Shown: one piece after another, positions 36,984 through 45,673 of the stretch
Position numbering within the stretch: position 1 is the stretch's first letter
How the letters are laid out: every line of letters begins with the position of its first letter
DNA from: Chlorobiota bacterium
GTDB lineage: Bacteria > Bacteroidota > Chlorobiia > Chlorobiales > Chlorobiaceae
Assembly: GCA_016868665.1 (NCBI GenBank)
Contig: VGGK01000015.1
Location: 1-53,362 of the forward strand
Direction of reading: 5' to 3'
Length of the DNA: 53,362 bases
Notes under the pieces: generated by a model
What the model saw: the letters and a program-made list of their open reading frames with translations, nothing else
Database searches by the model: none
What the model was told of the DNA's origin: nothing
Translations under genes and position numbers: made by a program

Positions 36984-37013
36984 ACAGGAGGCGGAAAAAC
37001 CGCCGCCTCCTGT
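36984..37013. other. GC-rich hairpin between small gene and radical SAM gene
   Basis: ACAGGAGGCGG pairs exactly with CCGCCTCCTGT (11 bp) around an 8-nt loop, 13 bp past the small-gene stop. No T-tract follows. It encloses an AGGAGG sequence in its stem. It could lower read-through or translation of the enzyme relative to the small protein. Confidence 0.8.
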
Positions 37014-37068
37014 TCCGATCCCTCCCTCGCTTCAACAGATTTTCCGCCATTTCAGGCTCCCCTTGGTC

Positions 37069-38700
37069 ATGGATGCACAACACCGGCATAAAAAAGGCAT
37101 TCTTCTTGTAGGTTATGAAAACCAGGAAAACCTGGGTTTGCGCTCCATAATCGCCTCTCTCCGGAAAAACGGCCATAAAGCCGAACTGCAGCCTTTTTTT
37201 CCCGGCAGCAACCATGATGCCGTACTCGAAACCATAGAAAAGCTGAACCCCGACCTTATCGGATTCTCGCTCATCTTTCAGTTCACCCTCGAACACTTTG
37301 CCGAGCTTATGCGCTATCTCCGCCGACACGGCGTCACGGCGCACTTCACTGCCGGAGGCCATTTTCCCAGCCTCCGCCCGGCAGAAACACTTGAACTCAT
37401 TCCCGAACTCGACAGCATCGTACGATTCGAAGGAGAAGAAAGCATCATCGATCTCTACACGAAGCTCGACGAACCGTCCGGGTGGCCGGAAATACAGAGT
37501 ATCGCCTACCGGAACGGAAACAGCGTCCTACAGACCCCGCTCAGACCGCTCATCGAAAACCTCGACGATATTCCCCCGGTCATTCGCGACGGCTCCATCA
37601 CAACCACAGCCGGCATAAAAACCGCATACATGCTCGCAAGCCGCGGCTGTCATTTCAACTGTTCCTTCTGCAGCATCCGGCAGTTTTACGGCACGGCGCA
37701 GGGCAAACTCCGGAGAACGAGATCGCCCCTTCACGTCGCCGAAGAGATGCGCGACCTCTTCACACACAAAAACGTACGTTTTTTCAGTTTTCAGGACGAC
37801 GATTTCGCAGCACGCTCCCCGGCACAGAAACAATGGATCGGCGAATTCCTCAGGGAACTGCGAAACTGCGGCCTCGACGGAAACATCAGATGGAAAATAT
37901 CCTGCAGGGTTGACGACGTCGAACCGTTGCTCTTTCGGGAAATGGCCTTGCACGGCCTTTTCGCTGTCTATCTCGGCGTCGAATCCGGAAACGAAACGGG
38001 CCTGAAAACCCTCAACAAGCAAACAACCGTCGGCAGAAACCTCGAAGCCATCGAAACCCTCAAAGCAATGGGTTTTGCCCTCTCCGCAGGTTTCATGCTC
38101 TTCGATCCATCCTCCACATTCCCTACCGTCCGGGAAAACATCAGGTTTCTTGCCGCAACAGGCAGCGACGGTTATTTTCCCGTAAATTTCGGCAAAATGC
38201 TCCCATACGCAGGAACACCGATAGAACAGGAACTCAGGCTCCAGGGAAAACTCAAAGGAACGCTGACGCACCCCGACTACGACTTCCCCGATACGGAACT
38301 CGACTGGTACGCGTTCCTCGTTCAGAAACTCTTCGCAAAACGGAACTTCAGCCCCGAAGGAGTGGCGGCTCTGCTCGGTACCGATTTCGAATACCGCCTC
38401 GCAGCGGCTTTCGGACTCGACAACTCGCCCGAACGCACAGCCGCCATGAAAAAAAATATCGCCCGATCCAACGCCCTTGCGACCCGGACGCTCGGCAGAC
38501 TGCTTGACGCCGTCACAACGATGGGCACGCAAGCCCTGCTGCGCGAAGAAGAAACAATCCTCTCCATAGCCGACGAACTATGGACCGGCGAAGCCGAAAT
38601 AACCGCTCAGAACATGAAACTCCGCCGTGACCTCCACGATGCCATCGAAAAGAGCCCCGAAGCCGCATGTTTGCAGCGAAACGAAGATAGCATATCTTAG
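37069..38700 (+). CDS. B12-binding-domain radical SAM enzyme of unknown substrate
   Basis: I prefer ATG 37069 (MDAQHRHKKGILLVGYENQE, 543 residues) because a GTG at 36967 would add 34 low-complexity Pro-rich residues encoded across a strong hairpin. Residues about 8-130 form a cobalamin-binding Rossmann-like domain (ILLVGYENQENLGLRSI, GFSLIFQFTLEHF, FTAGGHFPSL). The radical SAM motif is CHFNCSFCSIRQFYG (CxxxCxxC, about residue 195), followed by SFQDDDFA and VYLGVESGNETGLKTLNK. A C-terminal helical domain of about 130 residues is not recognised. Class B enzymes of this kind often methylate unactivated carbons. The substrate could be the 69-residue neighbour, a cofactor or a pigment precursor; BchE/BchQ/BchR-type sequences are similar in architecture. 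Confidence 0.85.
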   Translation: MDAQHRHKKGILLVGYENQENLGLRSIIASLRKNGHKAELQPFFPGSNHDAVLETIEKLNPDLIGFSLIFQFTLEHFAELMRYLRRHGVTAHFTAGGHFPSLRPAETLELIPELDSIVRFEGEESIIDLYTKLDEPSGWPEIQSIAYRNGNSVLQTPLRPLIENLDDIPPVIRDGSITTTAGIKTAYMLASRGCHFNCSFCSIRQFYGTAQGKLRRTRSPLHVAEEMRDLFTHKNVRFFSFQDDDFAARSPAQKQWIGEFLRELRNCGLDGNIRWKISCRVDDVEPLLFREMALHGLFAVYLGVESGNETGLKTLNKQTTVGRNLEAIETLKAMGFALSAGFMLFDPSSTFPTVRENIRFLAATGSDGYFPVNFGKMLPYAGTPIEQELRLQGKLKGTLTHPDYDFPDTELDWYAFLVQKLFAKRNFSPEGVAALLGTDFEYRLAAAFGLDNSPERTAAMKKNIARSNALATRTLGRLLDAVTTMGTQALLREEETILSIADELWTGEAEITAQNMKLRRDLHDAIEKSPEAACLQRNEDSIS

Positions 38701-38757
38701 CAGAAACAGATAGTCAGGCCATACGCCCTGCCGTTCACCATTAATCCGCACGCATTC

Positions 38758-39762
38758 TTGAGCAGTACAGAAACCACCATCACCCCTCTTGCCGACCGCT
38801 TCGGACGCAGCATCACCTATGCCCGCATCGCCGTCACCAGCGCCTGCAATCTCCGGTGCGCCTACTGCCTGAGCGAAGAGCATCATGAAAGCCCCTCATC
38901 CGGCACCCCCATGAGCACCGGCGACATCCGGCATCTCATTGGTGCGCTCGCCCGGCTCGGCATCAATAAAATCCGCTTTACCGGCGGCGAACCCCTCCTG
39001 CGCGGCGACATCGCCGAACTGGTGGCCGCCGCCAGGCAGACGCCCGGCATCCAGACCGTCAGCCTCACCACAAACGGAGTCCTCCTGCACAGGCGCCTCG
39101 ACGCGCTGCAGGATGCAGGGCTCGATGCGCTCAACCTCAGCATCGACACCCTCGACCGCGACCGCTACCGCGACATAACCCGGCGCGACCTCTTCGACCA
39201 GGTGAAAGAAAACCTCGAAACCCTGCTCGAACGCCAGGCCATGCCGGTCAAACTCAACGTCGTCATGATGCGCGGCATCAACAGCGACGAAATCGGACGG
39301 TTCATGGAATACGCCCGCACCCATCAGGTCACCGTCAGGTTCATGGAACTCCAGCCGTTCGACGACCACCAGATCTGGCGAACCGGCAGATTCCTCGGCC
39401 TCGAAAAAATAAGGGAGCTGCTCACAGAGGCCTGCCCCGACCTTGAAGCCCACCGCGGCGCCTCGACCGAATACTTCAGCTTCACCCTTCCCGGCCACAA
39501 AGGATCCGCAGCCATCATTCCGGCCTACACCAGAAACTTCTGCAGCGACTGCAACCGCATCCGCATCACGGCCGAAGGCACCGTCATAAGCTGCCTCTAC
39601 GACAAGCATGGATTGAAACTGCTGCCATTCCTGCGGCGGCAGGCAGGATTCGAAGAAATTGCCTCGCTCTTCATGCAGGCAGCCGCACGGAAACCCGAAA
39701 ACGGCAGGATGGAAGGAGAAGGAGGAACCCTGCGCACCAGCATGTCCGAAATAGGAGGATGA
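38758..39762 (+). CDS. moaA: MoaA: GTP 3',8-cyclase of molybdenum cofactor synthesis
   Basis: The start is probably TTG 38758 (MSSTETTITPLADRFGRSIT), since no ATG lies before the conserved beginning; this gives 334 residues. The N-terminal radical SAM motif is CNLRCAYC in VTSACNLRCAYCLSE. FTGGEPLLRGDIAELV is also present, and the second cluster motif is C-x2-C...C: NFCSDCNRIRITAEGTVISCLY. The usual C-terminal GG is present (SEIGG). It catalyses the first step of pyranopterin formation. Other moa genes are not in the window. Confidence 0.94.
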   Translation: MSSTETTITPLADRFGRSITYARIAVTSACNLRCAYCLSEEHHESPSSGTPMSTGDIRHLIGALARLGINKIRFTGGEPLLRGDIAELVAAARQTPGIQTVSLTTNGVLLHRRLDALQDAGLDALNLSIDTLDRDRYRDITRRDLFDQVKENLETLLERQAMPVKLNVVMMRGINSDEIGRFMEYARTHQVTVRFMELQPFDDHQIWRTGRFLGLEKIRELLTEACPDLEAHRGASTEYFSFTLPGHKGSAAIIPAYTRNFCSDCNRIRITAEGTVISCLYDKHGLKLLPFLRRQAGFEEIASLFMQAAARKPENGRMEGEGGTLRTSMSEIGG

Positions 39763-39768
39763 ACCCGC

Positions 39769-40203
39769 TCAGAGCAACATAACCGGCATACCCGAACGCA
39801 GAACGCCCCCCCGCAGCACCCGGCAGAAAACCCCCTCGCGAGGCATGATGCAATCGCCCGTCGCGCGCTGGATCGCGCACCCGTCATTGTGGCACTGCTT
39901 GCCGATCTGCGTTACCTCGAGCACTACCCCGTCCCCCGCCTGCAACCGGTCGCCCACAGCGAGCGACAGCACATCGATGCCCCGGGTAACGATATTCTCG
40001 GCAAACGCCCCATGATCGAGATCCGGCATTTTTTCACGCATACGGTCGATGCTCTCGCCGGCCAGCAGCGAAACCTGCCGATGCCACTCCCCCGCATGAG
40101 CATCCCCTTCGATACCCCATTCCGCACGCAGCACGATCTCCTCCACCGCCTGCTTCACCACCCCTTTTTCAGGGCTGACACACACCGCCTCGATAACTCC
40201 CAT
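39769..40203 (-). CDS. MOSC-domain protein
   Basis: The 144-residue protein reads as one MOSC domain: VEEIVLRAEWGIEGDAHAG, RQVSLLAGESIDRM, AENIVTRGIDVLSLAVGDRL, and the conserved cysteine region IGKQCHNDGCAI. MOSC proteins are thought to move sulfur from a persulfide cysteine to the molybdenum centre. It converges on moaA with 6 bp between stops, which fits a molybdenum-cofactor role. It is cytoplasmic. Confidence 0.9.
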   Translation of the reverse strand: MGVIEAVCVSPEKGVVKQAVEEIVLRAEWGIEGDAHAGEWHRQVSLLAGESIDRMREKMPDLDHGAFAENIVTRGIDVLSLAVGDRLQAGDGVVLEVTQIGKQCHNDGCAIQRATGDCIMPREGVFCRVLRGGVLRSGMPVMLL

Positions 40204-40372
40204 AACTTCAGCTCGACTGATTCAAAAACATGGTAAAAAACCTTTCAGGCCCAATTAAAGAAATACCCTCTCCACAACCAACGAATCATGAAAAAACCAT
40301 TAACCGCATTACCTTGTTCTCTGAAGAAATAACAATCCCGAAACCGGCCCACAGCACAGAAAACAAACCGCA

Positions 40373-41521
40373 ATGCAATTCGAAACCCTCGCCATACACG
40401 ACCCTCATACGCCCGACCCGGCCACCGGATCGGTAACGGTACCGATCTACCAGACCTCCACATTCGGCAGGGAAGAACTCGGCCACCGCCCCGAATTCTT
40501 CTACTCCAGAATCGGCAACCCGACCCGCCAGGCGCTCGAAACATCCCTCGCACTGCTTGAAAACGCCCGCTTCGGGCTCGCATTCGCTTCCGGCGCAGCC
40601 GCAACCATGGCCGCCCTGCAGATACTCAAGCCCGGCGACCACATCGTTTCCGGCATCGACATCTACGGCGGCACATACAGAATATTCGAACAGCTGCTCC
40701 GACCCTGGGGCATCACCATCTCCTATGCCCGGGACGAATCGACGGAAAGCTACGCCCGCTGCCTCACACCCGAAACGAAACTTATCTGGCTCGAAAGCCC
40801 CAGCAACCCGCTCCTCAGAATATCCGACATCCGCGCTCTCGCTGAAATCTCAAGGGAAAAAAGCATCAGGGTCGCCGTAGACAACACCTTCGCAACGCCC
40901 TACTTCCAGCGCCCCCTCGAACTCGGCGCCGACATCGCCGTACACAGCACCACCAAATACCTCGGAGGCCACAGCGACGTCATCGGCGGCGCCATCGCGC
41001 TCAACGACCCGGCACTGCATACCATTATCAAAAACTACCAGGCAGCCGCAGGCGCCATTCCGGGACCATGGGACTGCTGGCTGGTCATGCGAGGCATAAA
41101 AACCCTGAAAATCCGCATGAAAGAACACGAAGCCGGCGCCCTTCACCTCGCACGCATGCTCGAAAGCCATCCGGCAGTCGCCAGGGTCTGGTATCCCGGC
41201 CTCCCGTCCCACCCCCAGCACGATATAGCCAGACGGCAGATGAGCGGATTCAGCGGCATGATCACCATCGCCCTCAAAGGCGGCCTGTCTGCCGTCGAAC
41301 ACCTGCTCCACAAAACGAAGCTCTTCACCCTCGCCGACAGCCTCGGAGGAGTCGAATCGCTCGCAGCCTCGCCCGCAAAAATGACCCTCGGCGCCCTCTC
41401 GCCGGAAGAACGCGACAAACGCGGCTGCACCGACAATCTCCTGCGCCTTTCGGTAGGACTCGAACACCCCGGCGACCTCGAAGCCGATCTCAACGAAGCC
41501 CTTGAAGGGATTCCGGTTTGA
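40373..41521 (+). CDS. Cys/Met-metabolism PLP enzyme (cystathionine gamma-synthase/lyase type)
   Basis: The 382-residue protein contains the family markers: RIGNPTRQALETSLALLE, SGAAATMAALQILKPGDHIV, and the PLP lysine in VHSTTKYLGGHSDV. SLGGVESLAASPAKMTL also matches. It could act as cystathionine gamma-synthase, cystathionine gamma-lyase or O-acetylhomoserine sulfhydrylase; sequence inspection alone does not decide. The spacing to thiS (47 bp) allows co-transcription with the thiamine genes. Confidence 0.9.
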   Translation: MQFETLAIHDPHTPDPATGSVTVPIYQTSTFGREELGHRPEFFYSRIGNPTRQALETSLALLENARFGLAFASGAAATMAALQILKPGDHIVSGIDIYGGTYRIFEQLLRPWGITISYARDESTESYARCLTPETKLIWLESPSNPLLRISDIRALAEISREKSIRVAVDNTFATPYFQRPLELGADIAVHSTTKYLGGHSDVIGGAIALNDPALHTIIKNYQAAAGAIPGPWDCWLVMRGIKTLKIRMKEHEAGALHLARMLESHPAVARVWYPGLPSHPQHDIARRQMSGFSGMITIALKGGLSAVEHLLHKTKLFTLADSLGGVESLAASPAKMTLGALSPEERDKRGCTDNLLRLSVGLEHPGDLEADLNEALEGIPV

Positions 41522-41568
41522 ATAAACAATGAATCCCGTATATTCACTCAATTCACCATAGACAACCA

Positions 41569-41790
41569 ATGCCCGACCAGCAGAACATGATCACCATCCA
41601 GCTCAACGGGGAACCCGGTACGCTGCCCGAAGGCTCGTCGCTCGAAGACCTGCTCGCAATCATCGGCTCAGAAGGCAAAACCATGGCCACCCTGGTAAAC
41701 GACCTGATCGTCCGCCCCGAAAACCGTGCCGGATGCACCATCCAGGCAGGCGACCGGATTGAACTGCTCATTTTTGCCGGAGGAGGCTGA
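41569..41790 (+). CDS. thiS: ThiS: thiamine-thiazole sulfur carrier
   Basis: The 73-residue ubiquitin-like protein has [26 protein letters not shown] and the C-terminal Gly-Gly tail (LLIFAGGG). ThiF adenylates that tail, which then becomes a thiocarboxylate donating sulfur to the thiazole. ATG 41587 (MITIQLNGE) is an alternative start that would give the more usual 67 residues. Confidence 0.93.
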   Translation: MPDQQNMITIQLNGEPGTLPEGSSLEDLLAIIGSEGKTMATLVNDLIVRPENRAGCTIQAGDRIELLIFAGGG

Positions 41791-41806
41791 ACGCCAGACA
41801 ACACTT

Positions 41807-42586
41807 ATGGACTCACTGCAAATAGGCACCTATACATTCTCGTCCCGCCTGATCCTCGGAACAGGCAAATTCAGCAGCGCACAAGTCATGCTCGAAACCC
41901 TCAGGGCATCGGGCACGCAGCTCGTCACCGTAGCGCTCAGACGCTTCAACCGCGAGCGACCGGGCGACGACCTCTTCACGCCGCTCAGCACCATGGCAGG
42001 CATCACCCTCATGCCCAACACCTCCGGAGCCTCCACGGCCGCCGAAGCGGTTCAGGCCGCCCGCATTGCGAGAGAACTTTCAGGAAGTCCATTTATCAAA
42101 GTGGAAATCCACCCCAACCCGCAGCACCTCATGCCCGACCCCATCGAGACCTACGAAGCCTCGAAAATCCTTGCAAAAGAGGGGTTTCTCGTCATGCCCT
42201 ACATACCGGCCGACCCGGTGCTCGCCAAACGGCTCGAAGAAGCCGGATGCGCATCCGTCATGCCGCTCGGCTCGGCAATCGGCAGCGGACAGGGCCTCGC
42301 CACCGCAGAGATGCTCCGCATCATCATCCGCGAAAGCAACATCCCCGTCATCGTCGACGCCGGGCTCCGCTCGCCCTCCGAAGCCGCGCTCGCCATGGAA
42401 ACGGGATGCTCAGCCGTACTTGTCAACAGCGCAGTAGCCGTTGCCGGCAACCCCCCCGCCATGGCCGAAGCATTCGCCGGGGCAGTAGAAGCCGGTCGCA
42501 AAGCCTTCAGGGCAGGCATCATGGAAAAAAGCGGCACAGCCGTCGCCACAAGCCCGCTCACCACATTCCTCGGACCGGCATCATGA
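41807..42586 (+). CDS. thiG: ThiG: thiazole synthase
   Basis: ATG 41807 ([20 protein letters not shown]) gives 259 residues, as usual for ThiG. The Schiff-base lysine is in FIKVEIHPN, with [27 protein letters not shown] and [18 protein letters not shown]. It builds the thiazole phosphate from DXP, dehydroglycine and ThiS-thiocarboxylate. Its end overlaps thiH (ATGA). Confidence 0.95.
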   Translation: MDSLQIGTYTFSSRLILGTGKFSSAQVMLETLRASGTQLVTVALRRFNRERPGDDLFTPLSTMAGITLMPNTSGASTAAEAVQAARIARELSGSPFIKVEIHPNPQHLMPDPIETYEASKILAKEGFLVMPYIPADPVLAKRLEEAGCASVMPLGSAIGSGQGLATAEMLRIIIRESNIPVIVDAGLRSPSEAALAMETGCSAVLVNSAVAVAGNPPAMAEAFAGAVEAGRKAFRAGIMEKSGTAVATSPLTTFLGPAS

Positions 42587-43662
42587 ACGCAACGCTGCCC
42601 GAATGGCTGAACCCGTCTCCCGACGAAACCCGCTTCAGGGAGATGCTCTCGCCCGAATCCAGCTGGACGCTTGAACGCCTCGCAGCCGAATCCAGAGCCA
42701 TAACCCTGCGCCGTTTCGGCCGCACCATGACGCTCTACGCGCCGCTCTACCTCTCCAACCACTGCCCGAGCGGCTGCGCCTACTGCGGCTTCGCCTCCGA
42801 CAGAACAACCCCGCGCAGCCGCCTCGAACAGGACGAACTGCACACGGAACTCGCCGCCATGAAAAACCTTGGCATCAGCGACGTCCTGCTGCTCACCGGC
42901 GAACGCACCAGAAACGCAGACTTCGACTACCTCCGCCGGTCGGTCGAAACCGCGGCATCGCACATGCAGCGAGTCTCCATCGAAGCCTTTCCCATGAGCA
43001 CGGAAGAATACCGCGAACTTGCCCGAGCAGGCTGCACCGGCATCACCATCTACCAGGAAACCTACGACCGCGAACAATACGCCCGGCTCCACCGATGGGG
43101 ACCCAAAAAAGACTATGCAGAGCGTCTCGACACTCCGTCACGGGCACTCGAAGGAGGCATCAAAACCGCAGGACTCGGCGTCCTCCTCGGCCTTGCCGAC
43201 CCGCAGCAGGACGCCCTCATGCTCTACCGCCACATCCGCCACCTCGGCAGAACCTGGTGGCGGGCAGGCCTCTCGATCTCCTTTCCGAGAATCCGCCCCC
43301 AGACCGGCGGATACCAGCCCCCCTTTTCCGTAAGCGACCATCAGCTCGCCCGCATGATCTTCGCATTCCGCATCGCCCTGCCCGACGTCGAACTCGTGCT
43401 CTCCACCCGCGAAAGCCCCGCATTCCGCGACGGCATGGCCGGACTCGGCATCACCCGCATGAGCATCGCAAGCCGCACCACCGTCGGCGGCTACACCGAA
43501 CCCGAAAACAACAAAAACGGGCAATTCCACATTCACGACGACCGCTCCACCGAAAAATTCTGCAAAGCGCTCAAAGCAAAACAGATCGAACCCGTCTTCA
43601 AAAACTGGGAACACGCCTACAACGGCCCATCCTCACCGGAACCGGCGCCCCCCGCCACATAA
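42583..43662 (+). CDS. thiH: ThiH: radical SAM tyrosine lyase
   Basis: ATG 42583 ([20 protein letters not shown]) gives 359 residues, with the stop of thiG overlapping. The radical SAM motif is [10 protein letters not shown], followed by [15 protein letters not shown] and [16 protein letters not shown]. It cleaves tyrosine to dehydroglycine, the anaerobic route for thiazole synthesis. This fits a strict anaerobe. Confidence 0.95.
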   Translation: MNATLPEWLNPSPDETRFREMLSPESSWTLERLAAESRAITLRRFGRTMTLYAPLYLSNHCPSGCAYCGFASDRTTPRSRLEQDELHTELAAMKNLGISDVLLLTGERTRNADFDYLRRSVETAASHMQRVSIEAFPMSTEEYRELARAGCTGITIYQETYDREQYARLHRWGPKKDYAERLDTPSRALEGGIKTAGLGVLLGLADPQQDALMLYRHIRHLGRTWWRAGLSISFPRIRPQTGGYQPPFSVSDHQLARMIFAFRIALPDVELVLSTRESPAFRDGMAGLGITRMSIASRTTVGGYTEPENNKNGQFHIHDDRSTEKFCKALKAKQIEPVFKNWEHAYNGPSSPEPAPPAT

Positions 43663-43676
43663 ACAAGGAAGGCTCC

Positions 43677-44441
43677 ATGACGCTCAGCCAGACACAACGC
43701 GAACGCTACGCCCGTCACCTCTCCCTGCCCGAAATCGGCACGCAGGGTCAGGAAAAACTGCTGCACTCGAAAATACTCATCGTCGGAGCCGGCGGACTCG
43801 GCTCCCCCGCCGCGCTCTATCTCACAGCAGCCGGCATAGGCACCCTCGGACTGGCCGACGGCGACAACGTCGAACCAAGCAACCTCCAGCGCCAGATACT
43901 CCACACCACCCGGGCGATTGGAACGCCCAAAGTCTCATCCGCAGCCGAACGGCTGAACGCCCTCAACCCCGACACCCGACTCACCCTGCACCCCTACCAC
44001 ATCAGCGAAACCAACGCCGCCGAACTCATCGCGCGATACGACTTCATCATCGACGCAACCGACAACTTCCAGGCGAAACGCCTCATCGCCAAAACCTGCG
44101 CAAGCGCGCGAAAACCATACTCGCACGCAGGTATCCAGGGCTTTTACGGACAAACCATCACCATCGACCCCGGCAAAACCGCATGCTACGGCTGCATATT
44201 CGACCAAACCCCCGCAACCCCGGCCACCGAGCCCGAAGGACCCCTCGGCGTACTGCCCGGCATCATCGGCACCATACAAGCCACCGAAGCCATCAAACAC
44301 CTCCTCACCATCGGCACCCCCCTCTACAACGCCATCCTCACCTTCGACGCCCTCACCATGCAAATCCGAAAAATCTCCATCCACCGCGACCCCCGCTGCC
44401 CCATCTGCGGACAGAATTCAGGGCTGAGTTCTGAGTTCTGA
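43677..44441 (+). CDS. thiF: ThiF/MoeB/HesA-family adenylyltransferase
   Basis: ATG 43677 (MTLSQTQRERYARHLSLPEI) gives 254 residues. It has the ATP-binding turn ILIVGAGGLGSPAALYL, NLQRQILH, the active-site region FDQTP after AGIQGFYG, and two Cys pairs for zinc (CYGCIF and CPICGQ). Position after thiSGH favours activation of ThiS. A single enzyme may also serve MoaD. The last codons (LSSEF and stop) lie inside a 7-bp tandem repeat, so the C-terminus is set by the repeat. Confidence 0.92.
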   Translation: MTLSQTQRERYARHLSLPEIGTQGQEKLLHSKILIVGAGGLGSPAALYLTAAGIGTLGLADGDNVEPSNLQRQILHTTRAIGTPKVSSAAERLNALNPDTRLTLHPYHISETNAAELIARYDFIIDATDNFQAKRLIAKTCASARKPYSHAGIQGFYGQTITIDPGKTACYGCIFDQTPATPATEPEGPLGVLPGIIGTIQATEAIKHLLTIGTPLYNAILTFDALTMQIRKISIHRDPRCPICGQNSGLSSEF

Positions 44442-44561
44442 GTTCTGAGTTCTGAGTTCTGAGTGATGAGTGATGAGTGATGAGTGATGAGTGATGAGTG
44501 ATGAGTGATGAGTGATGAGTGATGAGTGATGAGTGATGAGTGATGAGTGATGAGTGATGAG
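44424..44561. repeat. Two adjoining 7-bp tandem repeats: CTGAGTT x5.7 then TGATGAG x14
   Basis: CTGAGTT repeats across 44424-44463, and TGATGAG repeats perfectly 14 times across 44464-44561. The first block contains the thiF stop. The two units share TGAG, so one may have arisen from the other. Copy number is likely to vary between strains. Confidence 0.97.
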
Positions 44562-44581
44562 AAACCGCGTAGCTCCCTCAC

Positions 44582-44612
44582 TCAGTAGGGGACGTTGTTT
44601 TCCAGCTCAACT
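44582..44612. repeat. Dispersed 31-bp repeat, copy 1
   Basis: This 31-bp stretch (core GTAGGGGACGTTGTTTTCC) recurs exactly at 52645-52675, 8 kb away. Both copies lie between genes, just after a gene end or repeat block. It may be a fragment of a mobile element. Confidence 0.85.
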
Positions 44613-44742
44613 TTGACCCCTCAAAAATGCCTCTCCCGCGCGAAGTGCCCGATACGCATCCCTGATTTCTCTTTTAAAAAACGCAAAACAGTATATCTTT
44701 CAGGTTTACACCACGAAAGACCATAACACAAATTTTTCTGCA

Positions 44743-45654
44743 ATGAGTACCTCAGCAAAAGTCTGGATGAACGGCGAGCTCATCGACTGGAAAGACGCCA
44801 AAATACATATCCTCTCGCACGTCATTCACTATGGATCCTCAACATTCGAAGGCATCCGCTGCTACGAAACCCGGAACGGTTCCGCAGTCCTCTTTCTCGA
44901 CGAACACATCAGGCGCCTGCGGGAATCTTCAAAAATATACCGCATAGAAATCCCATACTCCGATCAGGAACTCAAAGATGCCGTCATCAGCACCATTCAC
45001 GCCAACGGACACAAATCCTGCTACATCAGGCCCATCGTGCACCGCGGCCAGGGCGCGCTCGGCGTCAACCCCCACCGCGCATCCATAGAAGTCGCCATAG
45101 CCACCTGGGAATGGGGCACCTATCTCGGCGAAGACGTGCTTGAAAACGGCGTCGACGTCCGGGTCTCCTCATGGAACCGACTCGCGCCCAATACCCTGCC
45201 GTCATGGGCCAAAGCCGGAGGCAACTACCTCAACTCGCAGCTCATTAAAATGGAAGCGCTCATCGACAACTACGCCGAAGGCATAGCGCTCGACGTTCAC
45301 GGCTACGTCTCCGAAGGCAGCGGCGAAAACATTTTCATCGTCCGCGACGAAGTCATCTACACACCCATGTCGGCCCAGTCTATCCTTCCCGGCTTCACGC
45401 GCTACGCCATCATGCACATCGCAAAAGAACTTGGCTTCGAGGTTCGCGAAACCCTCATTCCGCGCGAAGCGCTCTACATAGCCGACGAAGTCTTCCTCAC
45501 CGGCACGGCAGCCGAAATCACGCCGGTCAGAAGCATCGACAAATACCCCATCGGCAACGAAAAACGCGGACCGGTCACCGAAATGCTCCAGCAGCACTAC
45601 CTGAAAATAGTCCACACCGGAGACGACCCATATAACTGGCTCACCTTTATCTGA
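44743..45654 (+). CDS. ilvE: IlvE: branched-chain amino acid aminotransferase
   Basis: The 303-residue class IV aminotransferase has GSSTFEGIRCYET, HIRRLRESSKIY, and RPIVHRGQGALGVNPH. The PLP lysine is in SWAKAGGNYLNSQLIKMEA, and EGSGENIFIVRD follows, the standard BCAT pattern. It transfers amino groups in Val, Leu and Ile synthesis. It is followed 19 bp later by holB. Confidence 0.95.
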   Translation: MSTSAKVWMNGELIDWKDAKIHILSHVIHYGSSTFEGIRCYETRNGSAVLFLDEHIRRLRESSKIYRIEIPYSDQELKDAVISTIHANGHKSCYIRPIVHRGQGALGVNPHRASIEVAIATWEWGTYLGEDVLENGVDVRVSSWNRLAPNTLPSWAKAGGNYLNSQLIKMEALIDNYAEGIALDVHGYVSEGSGENIFIVRDEVIYTPMSAQSILPGFTRYAIMHIAKELGFEVRETLIPREALYIADEVFLTGTAAEITPVRSIDKYPIGNEKRGPVTEMLQQHYLKIVHTGDDPYNWLTFI

Positions 45655-45673
45655 ACCATAGCTGGAGGCAGGC

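Noticed and set aside
41522-41806. TPP riboswitch before the thiamine genes
   Set aside because: No THI-box core sequences are visible and the gaps are too short for the structure.
44424-44561. Possible CRISPR array
   Set aside because: The units are 7 bp, perfectly contiguous and without spacers, so this is a simple tandem repeat.
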